This document shows positions 1-9,949 of a stretch of DNA of 64,000 nucleotides, one piece after another (the first letter of the stretch is position 1; each line of letters opens with the position of its first letter). The position numbers were made by a program, and so were the translations under genes. A model generated the notes under the pieces. The model was not told the DNA's origin. It made no database searches and was given only the letters and a program-made list of their open reading frames with translations. Source of the stretch: Pseudomonas sp. GV085 (lineage in GTDB: Bacteria > Pseudomonadota > Gammaproteobacteria > Pseudomonadales > Pseudomonadaceae); NCBI RefSeq assembly GCF_003050925.1, contig NZ_QAOV01000001.1, positions 186,001-250,000 of the forward strand, written 5' to 3'.

Positions 1-530
1 CCGGTTTGTTCAGTGGTGGTAGTGCGACAAAACTGTCCGCCGAGCAGGCCAAACACCAGTGGCCAACGATCATGTCTCGCCTGGAACAACAGTTGCAGCG
101 CGAAGAAGGCGATTACCTGTTTGGCGAACCGTCGATTGCCGACTTCGCCTTGGCTCATTCACTGTGGTTTCTCAAGGCGACGCCGGTCACGGCACCCTTG
201 GTCGATGCTTATCCGGCGGTTGCCGCCTGGCATGCAAGGGTATTGGGCTTCGGTCATGGCGCGTCCAGCGAGATGAGCTCCGAGGAGGCTCTGGCAGTGG
301 CGCGCACGTCCACGCCAGCGGCTCTGCCGGATGAGCAGTTCGTCGATCCCAACGGGTTCACGGCGGGGCAACAGGTAGTGATCGCGGCCACGGACTATGG
401 CGTTGATCCGGTGGCGGGGGAGTTGTTGTTTGCCGGCAGCGAAGAGCTGATCGTACGGCGCAAGGACGAGCGTGGCGGTGTGGTGCATGTGCACTTCCCG
501 CGGTTTGGTTTTCGTATTGAAGCCATCTGA
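1..530 (+). CDS. Glutathione S-transferase family protein (5' end outside the window)
   Basis: The reading frame is already open at the window edge, so the N-terminal thioredoxin-like half is missing. About 175 residues are visible. The first part fits a helical GST C-terminal domain: a run GEPSIADFALA has the S-x-x-D helix-capping box typical of this fold, followed by a hydrophobic helix. After it comes an extra C-terminal module of about 70 residues, rich in beta-type sequence and ending at TGA 528-530. I infer a GST-like protein with an added C-terminal domain. The glutathione-binding residues cannot be judged, nor can substrate. A REP palindrome follows directly. Confidence 0.72.
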   Translation, partial: GLFSGGSATKLSAEQAKHQWPTIMSRLEQQLQREEGDYLFGEPSIADFALAHSLWFLKATPVTAPLVDAYPAVAAWHARVLGFGHGASSEMSSEEALAVARTSTPAALPDEQFVDPNGFTAGQQVVIAATDYGVDPVAGELLFAGSEELIVRRKDERGGVVHVHFPRFGFRIEAI

Positions 531-539
531 CGCACACTT

Positions 540-630
540 GTGGCGAGGGAGCTTGCTCCCGTCGGGTCGCGAAGCGGCCCTCTGAAGAGGGACTGCTGCG
601 CAGTCCAGCGGGAGCAAGCTCCCTCGCCAC
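540..630. repeat. REP-type inverted repeat pair (GAGGGAGCTTGCTCCC variant)
   Basis: The arms 540-560 and 610-630 are inverted copies starting GTGGCGAGGGAGC. Between them lie two shorter palindromes (tcgcgaagcg and gactgctgcgcagtc). It sits between the convergent GST-like gene and the glutaredoxin gene, so it could also act as a transcript end. It is a sequence variant of the other REP pairs in the window. Confidence 0.8.
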
Positions 631-653
631 ACGGATTGTGTGAAGCCGATCAG

Positions 654-1004
654 TTATTTCAGCGCCGCCAGAATCGCATCCGGGTCATACCCGCGAATCA
701 GCGTCCCGTTCACATCGATGATTGGAATGCCACCACCGCCCAGTGCCTGATAGTCCGCGCGCGCGACGGCGTCTTTCTCGATATCGAATGCCTTGTACGG
801 AATGCCTTTCTGATCGAGAAAGCGCCGGGTCAGCTTGCAGTAACCACACCATTCGGTGGCGTAGAGCACGACGTTGGCCTGGGCCTGCGTCTGTGCAGGT
901 ACCACTTGCGAAGGGTTGAACACCCGCTCGATCTTGCCCCAGTTCTGGTAAGCCACGACCACCAGCAGGATCAGCAGGAATTTTTTCAGCACGCCGCCGA
1001 GCAT
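654..1004 (-). CDS. Membrane-anchored glutaredoxin-like protein
   Basis: A 116-residue thiol-disulfide protein. Residues 5-20 form one hydrophobic segment (LKKFLLILLVVVAY), so the protein is probably anchored in the inner membrane. The glutaredoxin fold follows: a dithiol CGYC motif at residues 53-56 (preceded by Glu-Trp) and the cis-proline loop GGIPIID at about 91-97. The dithiol motif suggests it can reduce disulfides as well as glutathione mixed disulfides. Which side of the membrane the active site faces is not certain. Its ATG overlaps the yejK stop (TGATG on the minus strand), so translation of the two genes is probably coupled. The true substrate is unknown. Confidence 0.85.
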   Translation of the reverse strand: MLGGVLKKFLLILLVVVAYQNWGKIERVFNPSQVVPAQTQAQANVVLYATEWCGYCKLTRRFLDQKGIPYKAFDIEKDAVARADYQALGGGGIPIIDVNGTLIRGYDPDAILAALK

Positions 1005-2008
1005 CAGTTGCGACGCTTCAACTGATCGGTGAGCGAAGTGGGCAGGCCCTTGATGATCAACGTGCCGGCTTCTTCGTCGTACTCGATCTTCGATCCCAGC
1101 AGGTGCGCTTCGAAACTGATCGACAGGCCTTCGGAGCGGCCGGTGAAACGGCGGAACTGGTTCAGGGTGCGTTTGTCAGCCGGGATTTCCGGCGACAGGC
1201 CGTAATCCTTGTTGCGGATGTGATCGTAGAAGGCCTTCGGGCGTTCTTCGTCGATCAGTCCCGACAACTCTTCCAGACCCATTGGTTCGCCGAGTTTGGC
1301 CTGGCTGCTGGCGTAATCCACCAGGGTCTTGGTCTTCTCGCGTGCGTCGTCTTCCGGCAGGTCTTCGCTTTCGACGAAATCACTGAAGGCTTTGAGCAGG
1401 GTGCGGGTTTCACCGGGACCGTCGACGCCTTCCTGGCAGCCAATGAAGTCGCGGAAATACTCCGAAACCTTTTTGCCGTTCTTGCCTTTGATGAACGAAA
1501 TGTACTGCTTGGATTGTTTGTTGTTCTGCCACTCGGAAACATTGATCCGCGCGGCCAGGTGCAACTGGCCAAGGTCCAGGTGACGGGACGGGGTCACGTC
1601 CAGTTCGTCGGTCACGGCCACGCCTTCACTGTGGTGCAGCAGGGCGATGGCCAGGTAGTCGGTCATGCCTTGCTGATAGTGCGCGAACAGCACATGGCCG
1701 CCGACCGACAGGTTCGACTCCTCCATCAGTTTTTGCAGGTGCTCGACCGCCACTCGGCTGAATGCGGTGAAATCCTGGCTGCCCTCCAGGTACTCCTTCA
1801 GCCAGCCGCTGAACGGGAACGCGCCGGATTCCGGATGGAACAGGCCCCAGGCTTTACCCTGTTTGGCGTTATAGCTTTCGTTGAGGTCGGCGAGCATGTT
1901 CTCGATGGCCGCGGACTCAGCCAGTTCAGAGTCACGGGCGTGGAGAACCGCAGGTGTGCCGTCGGGTTTTTTGTCGATCAGGTGGACGATGCAATGACGG
2001 ATCGGCAT
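1004..2008 (-). CDS. yejK: Nucleoid-associated protein YejK (NdpA family)
   Basis: This 334-residue protein matches the YejK/NdpA family, which binds the nucleoid and, by family knowledge, can interact with topoisomerases. The N-terminus [19 protein letters not shown] is the usual family start, so I chose ATG 2006-2008. A longer frame reaches 2194, but its extra 62 codons do not look like the family. A conserved block near the C-terminus ([16 protein letters not shown]) is also typical. The stop codon overlaps the start of the downstream glutaredoxin gene. The gene diverges from hupN, another nucleoid protein gene, across about 400 bases. Confidence 0.93.
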   Translation of the reverse strand: MPIRHCIVHLIDKKPDGTPAVLHARDSELAESAAIENMLADLNESYNAKQGKAWGLFHPESGAFPFSGWLKEYLEGSQDFTAFSRVAVEHLQKLMEESNLSVGGHVLFAHYQQGMTDYLAIALLHHSEGVAVTDELDVTPSRHLDLGQLHLAARINVSEWQNNKQSKQYISFIKGKNGKKVSEYFRDFIGCQEGVDGPGETRTLLKAFSDFVESEDLPEDDAREKTKTLVDYASSQAKLGEPMGLEELSGLIDEERPKAFYDHIRNKDYGLSPEIPADKRTLNQFRRFTGRSEGLSISFEAHLLGSKIEYDEEAGTLIIKGLPTSLTDQLKRRN

Positions 2009-2404
2009 GGGCTTCTCGGCTGTATGAAGAGAGGAGGGCGTGCTCCCCCGAAAAAGCGCCCAGTGTACCGCAACCATTGGTTTTGGCGCGGTGCGAAGGG
2101 TAATTGCGGGCCGACCGGCGGCGCTTATGCGATTTTTTGCAGATTTAGAGCAATAAAGCTGACCAAATGGGTAGCTAGAGGCGGATATTTCCACGTCTGT
2201 GTGCTAGCTTTGCCCGGTCTTGCGCGAAGTCACTGCGTTAAGCCTGCAGTCAGCATTTGTCAGGTCGAACCAAACCCTGATTTCGGTATCTATAACCCCG
2301 ATCCCGAGGTTATTTGGCCGAGGGTGCCAGATCCAGAAGATCGGGCTCGATGGCTGACATTGCACTCTGCAATCCATATGAATTTGATAGGGAAGGAACA
2401 CTAA
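2009..2404. other. Intergenic region between divergent yejK and hupN
   Basis: This 396-base stretch should hold the divergent promoters of two nucleoid-protein genes. It is AT-richer than the genes around it. Frames extending into it from both sides lack a family match. I see no convincing promoter pair, RNA gene or repeat. A good ribosome-binding site (GGAAGGAAC) lies just before the hupN ATG. Confidence 0.5.
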
Positions 2405-2686
2405 ATGGCTCTTACTAAAGACCAACTGATCGCCGACATCGCTGAAGCTATCGACGCGCCGAAAACCACCGCGCGTAACGCTCTGGACCAACTGGGCCAA
2501 ATCGTTGCCGATCAGCTGGAAAACGGCGGCGAAATCACTCTGCCTGGCATCGGCAAACTGAAAGTGACTGAGCGCCCTGCCCGTACTGGCCGTAACCCTT
2601 CGACTGGCGCTGCCATCGAAATCGCTGCCAAGAAAGTGATCAAGCTGGTTGTGGCCAAAGGCCTGACCGACGCTGTCAACAAGTAA
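2405..2686 (+). CDS. hupN: HU family DNA-binding protein (HupN type)
   Basis: A 93-residue histone-like HU subunit. It starts MALTKDQLIADIAEAID, has the helical N-terminal dimer region (about 1-45) and the beta-arm signature GRNPSTGAAIEIAA (about 67-80), whose proline intercalates into DNA in the family. It bends and compacts DNA as a homo- or heterodimer. The sequence differs from the usual HupB (MNKSEL-type) start and matches what Pseudomonas literature calls HupN. The choice between paralogue names rests on memory. The gene stands alone, with its own strong terminator directly downstream. Confidence 0.93.
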   Translation: MALTKDQLIADIAEAIDAPKTTARNALDQLGQIVADQLENGGEITLPGIGKLKVTERPARTGRNPSTGAAIEIAAKKVIKLVVAKGLTDAVNK

Positions 2687-2694
2687 GACTTGTT

Positions 2695-2735
2695 AAAAAA
2701 CCGTGCACCGGAGCGATCCGGGCACGGTTTTTTTG
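2695..2735 (+). terminator. Intrinsic terminator of hupN
   Basis: CCGTGC at 2701-2706 pairs with GCACGG at 2722-2727, with an inner CCGG/CCGG pair and flanking A and T runs. The T run spans 2728-2735. Confidence 0.9.
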
Positions 2736-2770
2736 TGGGCGCGATTTATCGCAAACAACCTGCAACCAAT

Positions 2771-2858
2771 GTGGGAGCGAGCCTGCTCGCGAATATGGTG
2801 TGTCAGTACCATCGAATTCGACTGACACACCGCTTTCGCGAGCAGGCTCGCTCCCACA
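2771..2858. repeat. REP inverted pair (GTGGGAGCGAGCCTGCTCGCGA family)
   Basis: Left arm 2771-2792 and right arm 2836-2858 are inverted copies. Inside is a second inverted repeat (GGTGTGTCAG ... CTGACACACC). The unit lies between convergent hupN and rlmF. Confidence 0.9.
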
Positions 2859-2869
2859 ATTGATTTAAC

Positions 2870-3892
2870 TCAGTTTTTGAGCGCCCAACGCTCACGCCAG
2901 GCCTGTTGCTGCACTTTGGTCTGGAAGGTCCAGGCGACGAAGCGGCTCTGCTTCTGTCCTTGGGACATTTCCACTACCTGACTCTCCAGGGCGCCGGCCT
3001 TTTTCAAGGCGGTCTGGATCGCCGGCAAGTTCGACGCCTTCGACACCAGCGTGCTGAACCACAGTACTTGTTGCGCCACCTGCGCGCTCTCGTTGACCAG
3101 TTGCGTGACGAAACGCACTTCTCCGCCCTCACACCACAATTCCGCCGCTTGCCCGCCAAAGTTCAACACCGGCAGCTTGCGTTTCGGATCGGCCTTGCCC
3201 AGGGCTCGCCATTTGCGTGTGCTACCCCGTGTGGCCTCGTCCAGTGACGAATGGAACGGTGGGTTGCACATCGTCAGGTCAAAACGCTCTGCGCTCTCCA
3301 GCAGGCCTGTGAGGATCTGCTTGGGGTTGCTCTGCTGGCGTACCTGGATCGCTTTGTTCAGGCCATTGGATTGAATGATGGCCTTTGCGGCGGCGATGGC
3401 AGTCGCATCGATATCGGAACCGAGGAACTGCCAGCGATAGTCGCTGTAACCGATCAGCGGATACACGCAGTTGGCGCCCATGCCGATGTCCAGCACCTTC
3501 ACGGCGGCGCCCCGGGGGATTACACCGTCATTGCTGCTGGCCAGCAGGTCGGCGAGGAAGTGCACGTAATCGGCACGGCCTGGCACTGGTGGGCACAGGT
3601 AGTCGGCCGGAATGTCCCAGTGAGCGATGCCATAGAACGACTTGAGCAGTGCCCGGTTGAACACCCGCACGGCTTGCGGGCTGGCGAAGTCGATGCTTTC
3701 CTTGCCGTACGGATTGATGATCACGAATTTCTTCAGTTCCGGGGCGCTTTTGATCAGCGCCGGAAAGTCATAGCGGCCCTGATGGCGATTGCGCGGATGC
3801 AGGCTGGCCTTTTCCTTTGGGGCGACGGCCGTGGCCGGAGTCTTCGGAGCAGGCTTTTTGCGCGCAGGCTTGGGGGGGCGGGGGGCGGTCAT
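2870..3892 (-). CDS. rlmF: 23S rRNA (adenine-1618-N6)-methyltransferase RlmF
   Basis: A 340-residue S-adenosylmethionine-dependent methyltransferase of the RlmF/YbiN family, which modifies A1618 of 23S rRNA. A basic, proline- and lysine-rich tail (about residues 1-40) precedes [12 protein letters not shown], a family landmark. The SAM-binding glycine region [16 protein letters not shown] and the catalytic NPPF motif (MCNPPFHSS) are both present. I chose the ATG at 3890-3892. The frame runs further upstream to 4105, but there it crosses a REP repeat and the valS terminator, so those codons are not credible. The gene is convergent with hupN. Confidence 0.93.
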   Translation of the reverse strand: MTAPRPPKPARKKPAPKTPATAVAPKEKASLHPRNRHQGRYDFPALIKSAPELKKFVIINPYGKESIDFASPQAVRVFNRALLKSFYGIAHWDIPADYLCPPVPGRADYVHFLADLLASSNDGVIPRGAAVKVLDIGMGANCVYPLIGYSDYRWQFLGSDIDATAIAAAKAIIQSNGLNKAIQVRQQSNPKQILTGLLESAERFDLTMCNPPFHSSLDEATRGSTRKWRALGKADPKRKLPVLNFGGQAAELWCEGGEVRFVTQLVNESAQVAQQVLWFSTLVSKASNLPAIQTALKKAGALESQVVEMSQGQKQSRFVAWTFQTKVQQQAWRERWALKN

Positions 3893-3964
3893 GGGTGTGG
3901 TCGATTCGGGTATGGCTGAAAGTGGCGGGCATTGTCCCACATTGATGGCGAATGCGCCGAACCC

Positions 3965-4045
3965 GTAGGAGCTGCCGCAGGCTGCGATCTTTTGATCCTG
4001 TTTTTTAAGCAAAGTCAAAAGATCGCAGCCTGCGGCAGCTCCTAC
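3965..4045. repeat. REP inverted pair (GTAGGAGCTGCCGCAGGCTGCGATC family)
   Basis: The left arm begins GTAGGAGCTGCCGCAGG at 3965. The right arm, ending at 4045, is its inverted copy. Between the arms is a short AT-rich loop. This is the second REP family of the window and lies between valS and rlmF. Confidence 0.88.
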
Positions 4046-4070
4046 AGGGGATTTGTTGTGTTTTTGGATA

Positions 4071-4099
4071 AAAAAAGGGAGACCACTTGGGTCTCCCTT
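4071..4099 (-). terminator. Intrinsic terminator of valS
   Basis: AAGGGAGACC at 4075-4084 pairs with GGTCTCCCTT at 4090-4099 around a five-base loop. The A run at 4071-4076 becomes a U run on the minus-strand transcript, 19 bases after the valS stop. Confidence 0.9.
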
Positions 4100-4117
4100 C
4101 TTCATTGCGATCTGCCG

Positions 4118-6964
4118 TTACAGGCTGGCAATCCGCGCATGCTGCTCGGCCAGCTTGCCCAGGGCCTGTTCGGCCTCGGCCAGTTTGGCGCGTTCTTTGT
4201 CGATGACTTCGGCTGGCGCCTTGTCAACGAAGCCTGCATTGGACAGCTTGCCGCCGACACGTTGCACTTCACCTTGCAAACGCTGGATTTCCTTGTCCAG
4301 ACGCGCCAGTTCCGCACCTTTGTCGATCAGACCGGCCATTGGCACCAGCACTTCCATCTCGCCGACCAGCGCGGTAGCGGACAGCGGCGCTTCTTCGCCA
4401 GCCGCCAGTACGGTGATCGATTCGAGGCGCGCCAGCTTCTTCAGCAAGGCTTCGTTCTCGGTCAGGCGACGCTGATCCTCGGCGCTGACGTTCTTCAGGA
4501 ACAGCGGCAGGGGTTTGCCCGGGCCGATGTTCATTTCGCCACGGATGTTGCGGGTGCCGAGCATCAGGCCCTTGAGCCATTCGATGTCATCTTCGGCCGC
4601 CTGATCGATGCGTGTTTCATTGGCCACTGGCCAAGGTTGCAGCATGATCGTCTTGCCATCGATGCCGGCCAGCGGCGCAATGCGCTGCCAGATTTCTTCG
4701 GTGATGAACGGCATGAACGGATGCGCCAGACGCAGGGCGACTTCCAGTACACGCACCAGGGTGCGACGGGTGCCGCGCTGGCGTTCGACCGGTGCATTTT
4801 CGTCCCATAGCACAGGTTTGGACAGTTCCAGGTACCAGTCGCAATACTGGTTCCAGATGAACTCGTACAAGGCTTGCGCAGCCAGGTCGAAACGGAACTG
4901 GTCGAGCTGGCGGGTCACTTCGGCTTCGGTGCGTTGCAGCTGCGAAATGATCCAGCGATCGGCCAGCGACAGCTCGTAGGCTTCGCCGTTCTGGCCACAG
5001 TCTTCGCCCTTGTCCAGCACGTAGCGCGCCGCGTTCCAGATCTTGTTGCAGAAGTTGCGATAGCCTTCGACGCGGCCCATGTCGAACTTGATGTCTCGAC
5101 CGGTGGACGCCAGCGAGCAGAAGGTGAAGCGCAGGGCGTCGGTGCCGTAGCTGGCGATGCCTTCGGCGAACTCGTCGCGGGTCTGCTTCTCGATCTTCTT
5201 CGCCAGTTTCGGCTGCATCATGCCGGAGGTGCGTTTCTGTACCAGCGCTTCGAGTTCGATGCCGTCGATGATGTCCAGCGGGTCGAGGACGTTGCCCTTG
5301 GACTTGGACATCTTCTGGCCCTGGCCGTCACGCACCAGGCCGTGAACGTACACGGTCTTGAATGGAACCTGCGGCGTGCCGTCTTCGTTTTTCACCAAAT
5401 GCATGGTGAGCATGATCATCCGGGCAACCCAGAAGAAAATGATGTCGAAGCCAGTCACCAGGACGTCGGTGGAGTGGAACTTCTTCAGGAATTCGGTTTT
5501 TTCCGGCCAGCCGAGGGTGGAGAACGTCCACAGGCCCGAGCTGAACCAGGTGTCGAGAACGTCGTTGTCCTGTTGCAGCGCAACGTCCGGGCCGAGGTTG
5601 TGCTTGGCACGCACTTCGGCTTCGTCGCGACCGACATAGACCTTGCCCGACTCGTCGTACCAGGCCGGAATCCGGTGGCCCCACCACAGCTGGCGGCTGA
5701 TGCACCAATCCTGGATGTCGCGCATCCACGAGAAGTACATGTTTTCGTACTGTTTCGGCACGAACTGGATACGGCCGTCTTCAACGGCGGCGATCGCAGG
5801 CTCGGCCAAAGGTTTGGTGGACACGTACCACTGGTCGGTCAGCCACGGCTCGATGACGGTGCCGGAGCGGTCGCCTTTCGGTACTTTCAGGGCGTGATCG
5901 TCAACGCTGACCAGCAGGCCGGCAGCGTCGAACGCGGCCACGATCTGCTTGCGCGCTTCGAAGCGGTCGAGGCCGGCGTATTCGGCCGGGATCTTGCCGT
6001 CGATGGTTTCGTTCAGTGTGCCGTCGAGGTTGAACACCTGGCACGCTGGAAGAACGGCTGCGTTCTTGTCGAAGATGTTCAGCAGCGGCAGGTTGTGGCG
6101 CTTGCCGACTTCGTAGTCGTTGAAGTCGTGGGCCGGGGTGATTTTCACGCAGCCGGTGCCGAATTCAGGGTCGCAGTAATCGTCGGCAACGATCGGGATG
6201 CGGCGGCCGACCAGCGGCAGCTCGACAAATTTGCCGATCAGGGCTTTGTAGCGTTCATCGTTCGGGTTAACGGCCACGGCGGAGTCGCCGAGCATGGTTT
6301 CCGGGCGAGTGGTCGCGACGATCAGGAAATCGTTGCCTTCAGCGGTCCTGGCGCCGTCGGCCAGTGGGTATTTCAGGTTCCACAGGAAACCTTTCTCGTC
6401 GTGGTTTTCCACTTCAAGGTCGGAAATCGCCGTGTGCAGCTTGGTGTCCCAGTTGACCAGGCGCTTGCCGCGGTAGATCAGGCCATCTTCGTGCAGGCGT
6501 ACGAAAGCCTCTTTAACGGCTTCCGAGAGACCGTCGTCCATGGTGAAGCGCTCGCGGCTCCAATCTACGGACGAACCGAGGCGACGGATCTGACGGCTGA
6601 TGTTGCCGCCAGATTCATCCTTCCACTCCCAGACTTTCTCGAGGAATTTCTCGCGGCCCAGGTCATGGCGGCTCTGGCCCTTGGCTTCGAGCTGACGCTC
6701 TACCAGCATCTGCGTGGCGATACCGGCGTGGTCGGTACCCGGCTGCCACAGGGTGTTGCGACCCTGCATGCGGCGGAAACGGATCAGGGCGTCCATGATC
6801 GCGTTGTTGAAACCGTGCCCCATGTGCAGGCTGCCGGTGACGTTCGGCGGCGGGATCATGATGGTGTAGGACTCGCCCGCGCCTTGCGGGGCGAAGTAAT
6901 TCTCTGACTCCCAGGTGTTGTACCAGGAAGTTTCAATGGCGTGCGGCTGGTAGGTCTTATCCAT
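4118..6964 (-). CDS. valS: Valine--tRNA ligase
   Basis: A class I aminoacyl-tRNA synthetase of 948 residues, normal for the family. It has the HIGH-type motif HMGH at 47-50, the editing (CP1) domain at about 216-360 beginning near [10 protein letters not shown], the second signature KMSKS at 551-555, the anticodon-binding helical domain (about 670-830), and a C-terminal coiled coil (about 885-948) that in ValRS contacts tRNA. It charges tRNA-Val and clears mischarged threonine. The start [11 protein letters not shown] is standard. The gene is transcribed alone and ends in its own terminator. Confidence 0.98.
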   Translation of the reverse strand: MDKTYQPHAIETSWYNTWESENYFAPQGAGESYTIMIPPPNVTGSLHMGHGFNNAIMDALIRFRRMQGRNTLWQPGTDHAGIATQMLVERQLEAKGQSRHDLGREKFLEKVWEWKDESGGNISRQIRRLGSSVDWSRERFTMDDGLSEAVKEAFVRLHEDGLIYRGKRLVNWDTKLHTAISDLEVENHDEKGFLWNLKYPLADGARTAEGNDFLIVATTRPETMLGDSAVAVNPNDERYKALIGKFVELPLVGRRIPIVADDYCDPEFGTGCVKITPAHDFNDYEVGKRHNLPLLNIFDKNAAVLPACQVFNLDGTLNETIDGKIPAEYAGLDRFEARKQIVAAFDAAGLLVSVDDHALKVPKGDRSGTVIEPWLTDQWYVSTKPLAEPAIAAVEDGRIQFVPKQYENMYFSWMRDIQDWCISRQLWWGHRIPAWYDESGKVYVGRDEAEVRAKHNLGPDVALQQDNDVLDTWFSSGLWTFSTLGWPEKTEFLKKFHSTDVLVTGFDIIFFWVARMIMLTMHLVKNEDGTPQVPFKTVYVHGLVRDGQGQKMSKSKGNVLDPLDIIDGIELEALVQKRTSGMMQPKLAKKIEKQTRDEFAEGIASYGTDALRFTFCSLASTGRDIKFDMGRVEGYRNFCNKIWNAARYVLDKGEDCGQNGEAYELSLADRWIISQLQRTEAEVTRQLDQFRFDLAAQALYEFIWNQYCDWYLELSKPVLWDENAPVERQRGTRRTLVRVLEVALRLAHPFMPFITEEIWQRIAPLAGIDGKTIMLQPWPVANETRIDQAAEDDIEWLKGLMLGTRNIRGEMNIGPGKPLPLFLKNVSAEDQRRLTENEALLKKLARLESITVLAAGEEAPLSATALVGEMEVLVPMAGLIDKGAELARLDKEIQRLQGEVQRVGGKLSNAGFVDKAPAEVIDKERAKLAEAEQALGKLAEQHARIASL

Positions 6965-7100
6965 GCGCGGCGGGACCCTATTGGCATTTATTCAGGAAAA
7001 GCCGGGAAGTATAGCGGGGATGAGCCGATGCGCGTAGAGCGAGGTGACAATGGGTGGAGGGAAAGTTGTGGCAAATCGACCCACAGGGATACATCTCCCT

Positions 7101-7122
7101 GTGGGAGCGAGCCTGCTCGCGA
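7101..7122. repeat. Solitary REP half-unit
   Basis: One copy of GTGGGAGCGAGCCTGCTCGC with no inverted partner nearby. It lies upstream of valS and just past the 3' end of the MFS gene, unlike the paired copies elsewhere. Confidence 0.8.
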
Positions 7123-7132
7123 TGGCGATCTG

Positions 7133-8449
7133 TCAGGCGACACGATTCAAATCGTTATGTCGAGTTTCTTTCAGACACAGCACGGCAATCAAACTCAACA
7201 CCGCTGCCCCGGACACGTACCCGCCGACATAACTCAAACCACCCATTGCAACTAGCTTCTGCGCGAAGAACGGTGCCGCCGAAGCACCGACGATGCCGCC
7301 CAGGTTGTAGGCCGCCGAGGCGCCGGTGTAGCGCACGTGGGTGGGGAACAGCTCCGGCAGCAGCGCACCCATCGGCGCAAACGTCACGCCCATCAGAAAC
7401 AGCTCGATGCACAGGAACAGTGCCACACCCCATGTCGAGCCTTGGGTCAGCAGCGGCTCCATGAGGAACCCTGACAGGATCACCAGCACGCCACCGATGA
7501 TCAGCACCGGTTTGCGCCCGTAACGGTCACTGGCCCAGGCCGACAGTGGGGTGGCGGCTGCCATGAACAGCACGGCGAAGCACAGCAGCCCGAGGAAGGT
7601 TTCACGGCTGTAGCCGAGCGTTGCCACGCCGTAACTCAAGGAAAACACGGTGGAGATGTAAAACAGCGCGTAACACACCACCATCGCGCCGGCTCCCAGC
7701 AAGACGGGAGCCCAGTATTGGCCGAACAATTCGAACAGGGGGATCTTCACCCGCTCCTGACGCGCCATGGCGTTGGCGAACACCGGGGTCTCATGCAGCT
7801 TGAGGCGCACGTACAGGCCGACCATCACCAGCGCGGCGCTGAGCAGGAATGGAATACGCCAACCCCATGAGCGGAATTGTTCATCGTCCAACAGCACGGC
7901 CAAGGTCAGGAACAGACCGTTGGCCGCGAGAAAACCGATGGAAGGGCCGAGTTGCGGGAACATGCCGAACCACGCGCGCTTGTCTTTGGGTGCGTTCTCC
8001 GTGGCCAGCAACGCCGCGCCACCCCATTCGCCGCCCAGCCCCAAGCCTTGGCCGAAGCGCAGGACACACAGCAGGATCGGTGCCCAGGCCCCAATGCTGT
8101 CGTACCCGGGCAGTACGCCGATCAGTGTGGTGCACACGCCCATCAGCAGCAGCGAGGCAACCAGGGTCGATTTGCGACCGATACGGTCGCCAAAGTGGCC
8201 GAACAGTGCCGAGCCAAGTGGTCGTGCAAGGAACGCGATGCCGAACGTTAGAAACGCCGAAAGCATCTGGGCGGTGCCGGATGTCTGTGGAAAGAACACC
8301 GGGCCGATCACCAGCGCAGCGGCGGTGGCGTAAGCGTAGAAGTCGTAGAACTCGATGGCTGTGCCGATAAAGCTCGCGGTAGCCACGCGGGTGGCGGAGT
8401 TCGTCGGTTGCGCAGGCGTGGAGTCGCTGTAAGTCGTGCTGGTCGTCAT
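7133..8449 (-). CDS. MFS transporter, metabolite:H+ symporter (MHS) family
   Basis: A 438-residue inner-membrane transporter with about 12 hydrophobic segments. The N-terminal block ASFIGTAIEFYDFYAYATAAA is typical of the MHS branch (shikimate, alpha-ketoglutarate, proline/betaine carriers). The loop 2-3 MFS signature GHFGDRIGRKSTL and the repeat-copy loop ASDRYGRKPVL are both present, as is the glycine-rich GQGLGLGGEWGG. It probably takes up an organic acid or betaine with protons. The substrate is not predictable here. I preferred the ATG at 8447-8449, preceded by AGGGATAACCGC, over one seven codons upstream. No catabolic gene sits beside it. Confidence 0.85.
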   Translation of the reverse strand: MTTSTTYSDSTPAQPTNSATRVATASFIGTAIEFYDFYAYATAAALVIGPVFFPQTSGTAQMLSAFLTFGIAFLARPLGSALFGHFGDRIGRKSTLVASLLLMGVCTTLIGVLPGYDSIGAWAPILLCVLRFGQGLGLGGEWGGAALLATENAPKDKRAWFGMFPQLGPSIGFLAANGLFLTLAVLLDDEQFRSWGWRIPFLLSAALVMVGLYVRLKLHETPVFANAMARQERVKIPLFELFGQYWAPVLLGAGAMVVCYALFYISTVFSLSYGVATLGYSRETFLGLLCFAVLFMAAATPLSAWASDRYGRKPVLIIGGVLVILSGFLMEPLLTQGSTWGVALFLCIELFLMGVTFAPMGALLPELFPTHVRYTGASAAYNLGGIVGASAAPFFAQKLVAMGGLSYVGGYVSGAAVLSLIAVLCLKETRHNDLNRVA

Positions 8450-8704
8450 GCGGTTATCCCTGACAGTCATGTGCCCCAGTGGAGCGAATTATTATGGTCG
8501 AGAACCCAGGGATGTGGGTGAGGGCGCGGTCGCTGTTTCAGGTAGGAACAGTCGTCGGTTTGCTGCGGTTCTTGCCGATGGTCGGGCCGGAAGCTGCGAA
8601 GTGCGGGGTAAGCACGGGGCCGGCGAGGCTTGGGTAAGCGGTTCGATTATAGGAAGGTGGCTAACGATCGAACAAGAGGGCTTGCGAGGACATTGTGGCG
8701 AGTT

Positions 8705-9937
8705 TTAGATAACCACAGGCATCGAGCTGGTCTGCCAGATCAGCACCCGCGTGACACGGTTGTCCTCGGTCTCGAGAATTTCCAGGCGGTAGCGGCCGAT
8801 CTTCAGGCACACCGCGCTTTCGGGAATGGTTTCCAAGGCCTCGGTGACCAAACCGTTCAGGGTTTTCGGGCCATCGCTGGGCAAGTGCCAGCCGAGGCTC
8901 TTGTTCAGATCGCGAATGGAGGCTGCTCCGTCGATCACCAGGCGTCCGTCGGTTTGCGGATGAATGTGCGGATTGTCCACGCTGTGCTGGCTTTCGAACT
9001 CACCGACGATTTCTTCGAGAATGTCTTCCAGAGTGACGATGCCCAGCACTTCGCCGTATTCGTCGACCACCATGCCCAGGCGCCGCTGCTGCTTATGGAA
9101 ATTGAGCAGTTGCAACTGCAACGGGGTGCTTTCCGGCACGAAGTACGGCTCGTGACTGGCCGCCAGCAACGCTTCCCGGGTCAGGCTCGCATCGGGCAGC
9201 AAGTGCAGGATGTGCCGGGTGTTGAGGATGGCTTCGACCTGGTTGATATCACTGTGGAACACCGGCAGGCGAGTACGTCTGTTGTGGCGCAATTGCTCGA
9301 TGATTTCTTCGATGGGGTCATCGAGATTGATGCCGTCCACATCGCTGCGCGGTACCAGGATGTCATTGACGGTAATGTTGTCCAGCGCGTGGATGCCTGG
9401 CAGCGGGTGAGAGCGGCTTACGGTTTCGGAGGGCGCATGCCGCTCCGTCAGCGCTTCGTCCTCACTTTGTTGCACTACTTTGGCTTTACGGGCGAATGGT
9501 CGCGCCAGCAACTGACTGATGCTATTGAGCAGCCATGCCGCGGGATAGATGATTTTCAGCGGCACCCGCAGCAGGTTGTTGCCCTGGGTCAGGATCGCAT
9601 CCGGATAGCGAGCGGCGAGGGCGCGTGGCAAGTAATCGGAAAACACCAGCAAAATGGCACCCGCCCCGAGGCAAGCGAGCCACGGGCCGTTCTCGGCCCA
9701 GGTGAAAATGGCCAGCAAGGTGCTGATGACTACTACGAGTGCACGGCAGAGGGTATTGCAAAAAATCAGGCTGGCCAGGGGGAAGCTGAGTTTCGCCACC
9801 GGTTTGTCGCTGGAACGCGTTGCGATGCGCTGGGCCAGTAAGTGCTGGTGCGCCGCTTCGATGGCGGTAAACAGCCCCGACCATAAAATCAGCAGGGTCA
9901 CTACCGCGAGCATCGGCCCTATGGGCAAGTCGTCCAT
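8705..9937 (-). CDS. CNNM/CorC (HlyC/CorC) family membrane protein
   Basis: A 410-residue protein with the three-part layout of the family: a DUF21 membrane domain (about 1-165, with hydrophobic helices), a CBS pair (about 195-310, including VDEYGEVLGIVTLEDILEEIVGE) and a C-terminal CorC/HlyC domain (about 325-405). Members are linked to magnesium or cobalt transport or its control. The neighbour order ffh, ypjD and this gene is also that of Escherichia coli (ffh-ypjD-yfjD), so it is the YfjD-type paralogue. The gene starts ATG at 9935-9937, 12 bases after ypjD stops, which fits co-transcription. Confidence 0.9.
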   Translation of the reverse strand: MDDLPIGPMLAVVTLLILWSGLFTAIEAAHQHLLAQRIATRSSDKPVAKLSFPLASLIFCNTLCRALVVVISTLLAIFTWAENGPWLACLGAGAILLVFSDYLPRALAARYPDAILTQGNNLLRVPLKIIYPAAWLLNSISQLLARPFARKAKVVQQSEDEALTERHAPSETVSRSHPLPGIHALDNITVNDILVPRSDVDGINLDDPIEEIIEQLRHNRRTRLPVFHSDINQVEAILNTRHILHLLPDASLTREALLAASHEPYFVPESTPLQLQLLNFHKQQRRLGMVVDEYGEVLGIVTLEDILEEIVGEFESQHSVDNPHIHPQTDGRLVIDGAASIRDLNKSLGWHLPSDGPKTLNGLVTEALETIPESAVCLKIGRYRLEILETEDNRVTRVLIWQTSSMPVVI

Positions 9938-9949
9938 TAATGCCGCCCG

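Noticed and set aside
4874-6907. A 677-codon frame opposite valS
   Set aside because: It is a pure antisense shadow with no start signal and no family features.
8450-8704. A 90-codon plus-strand frame in the gap before the MFS gene
   Set aside because: It begins antisense to the MFS start, has poor ribosome sites and no recognisable family pattern.
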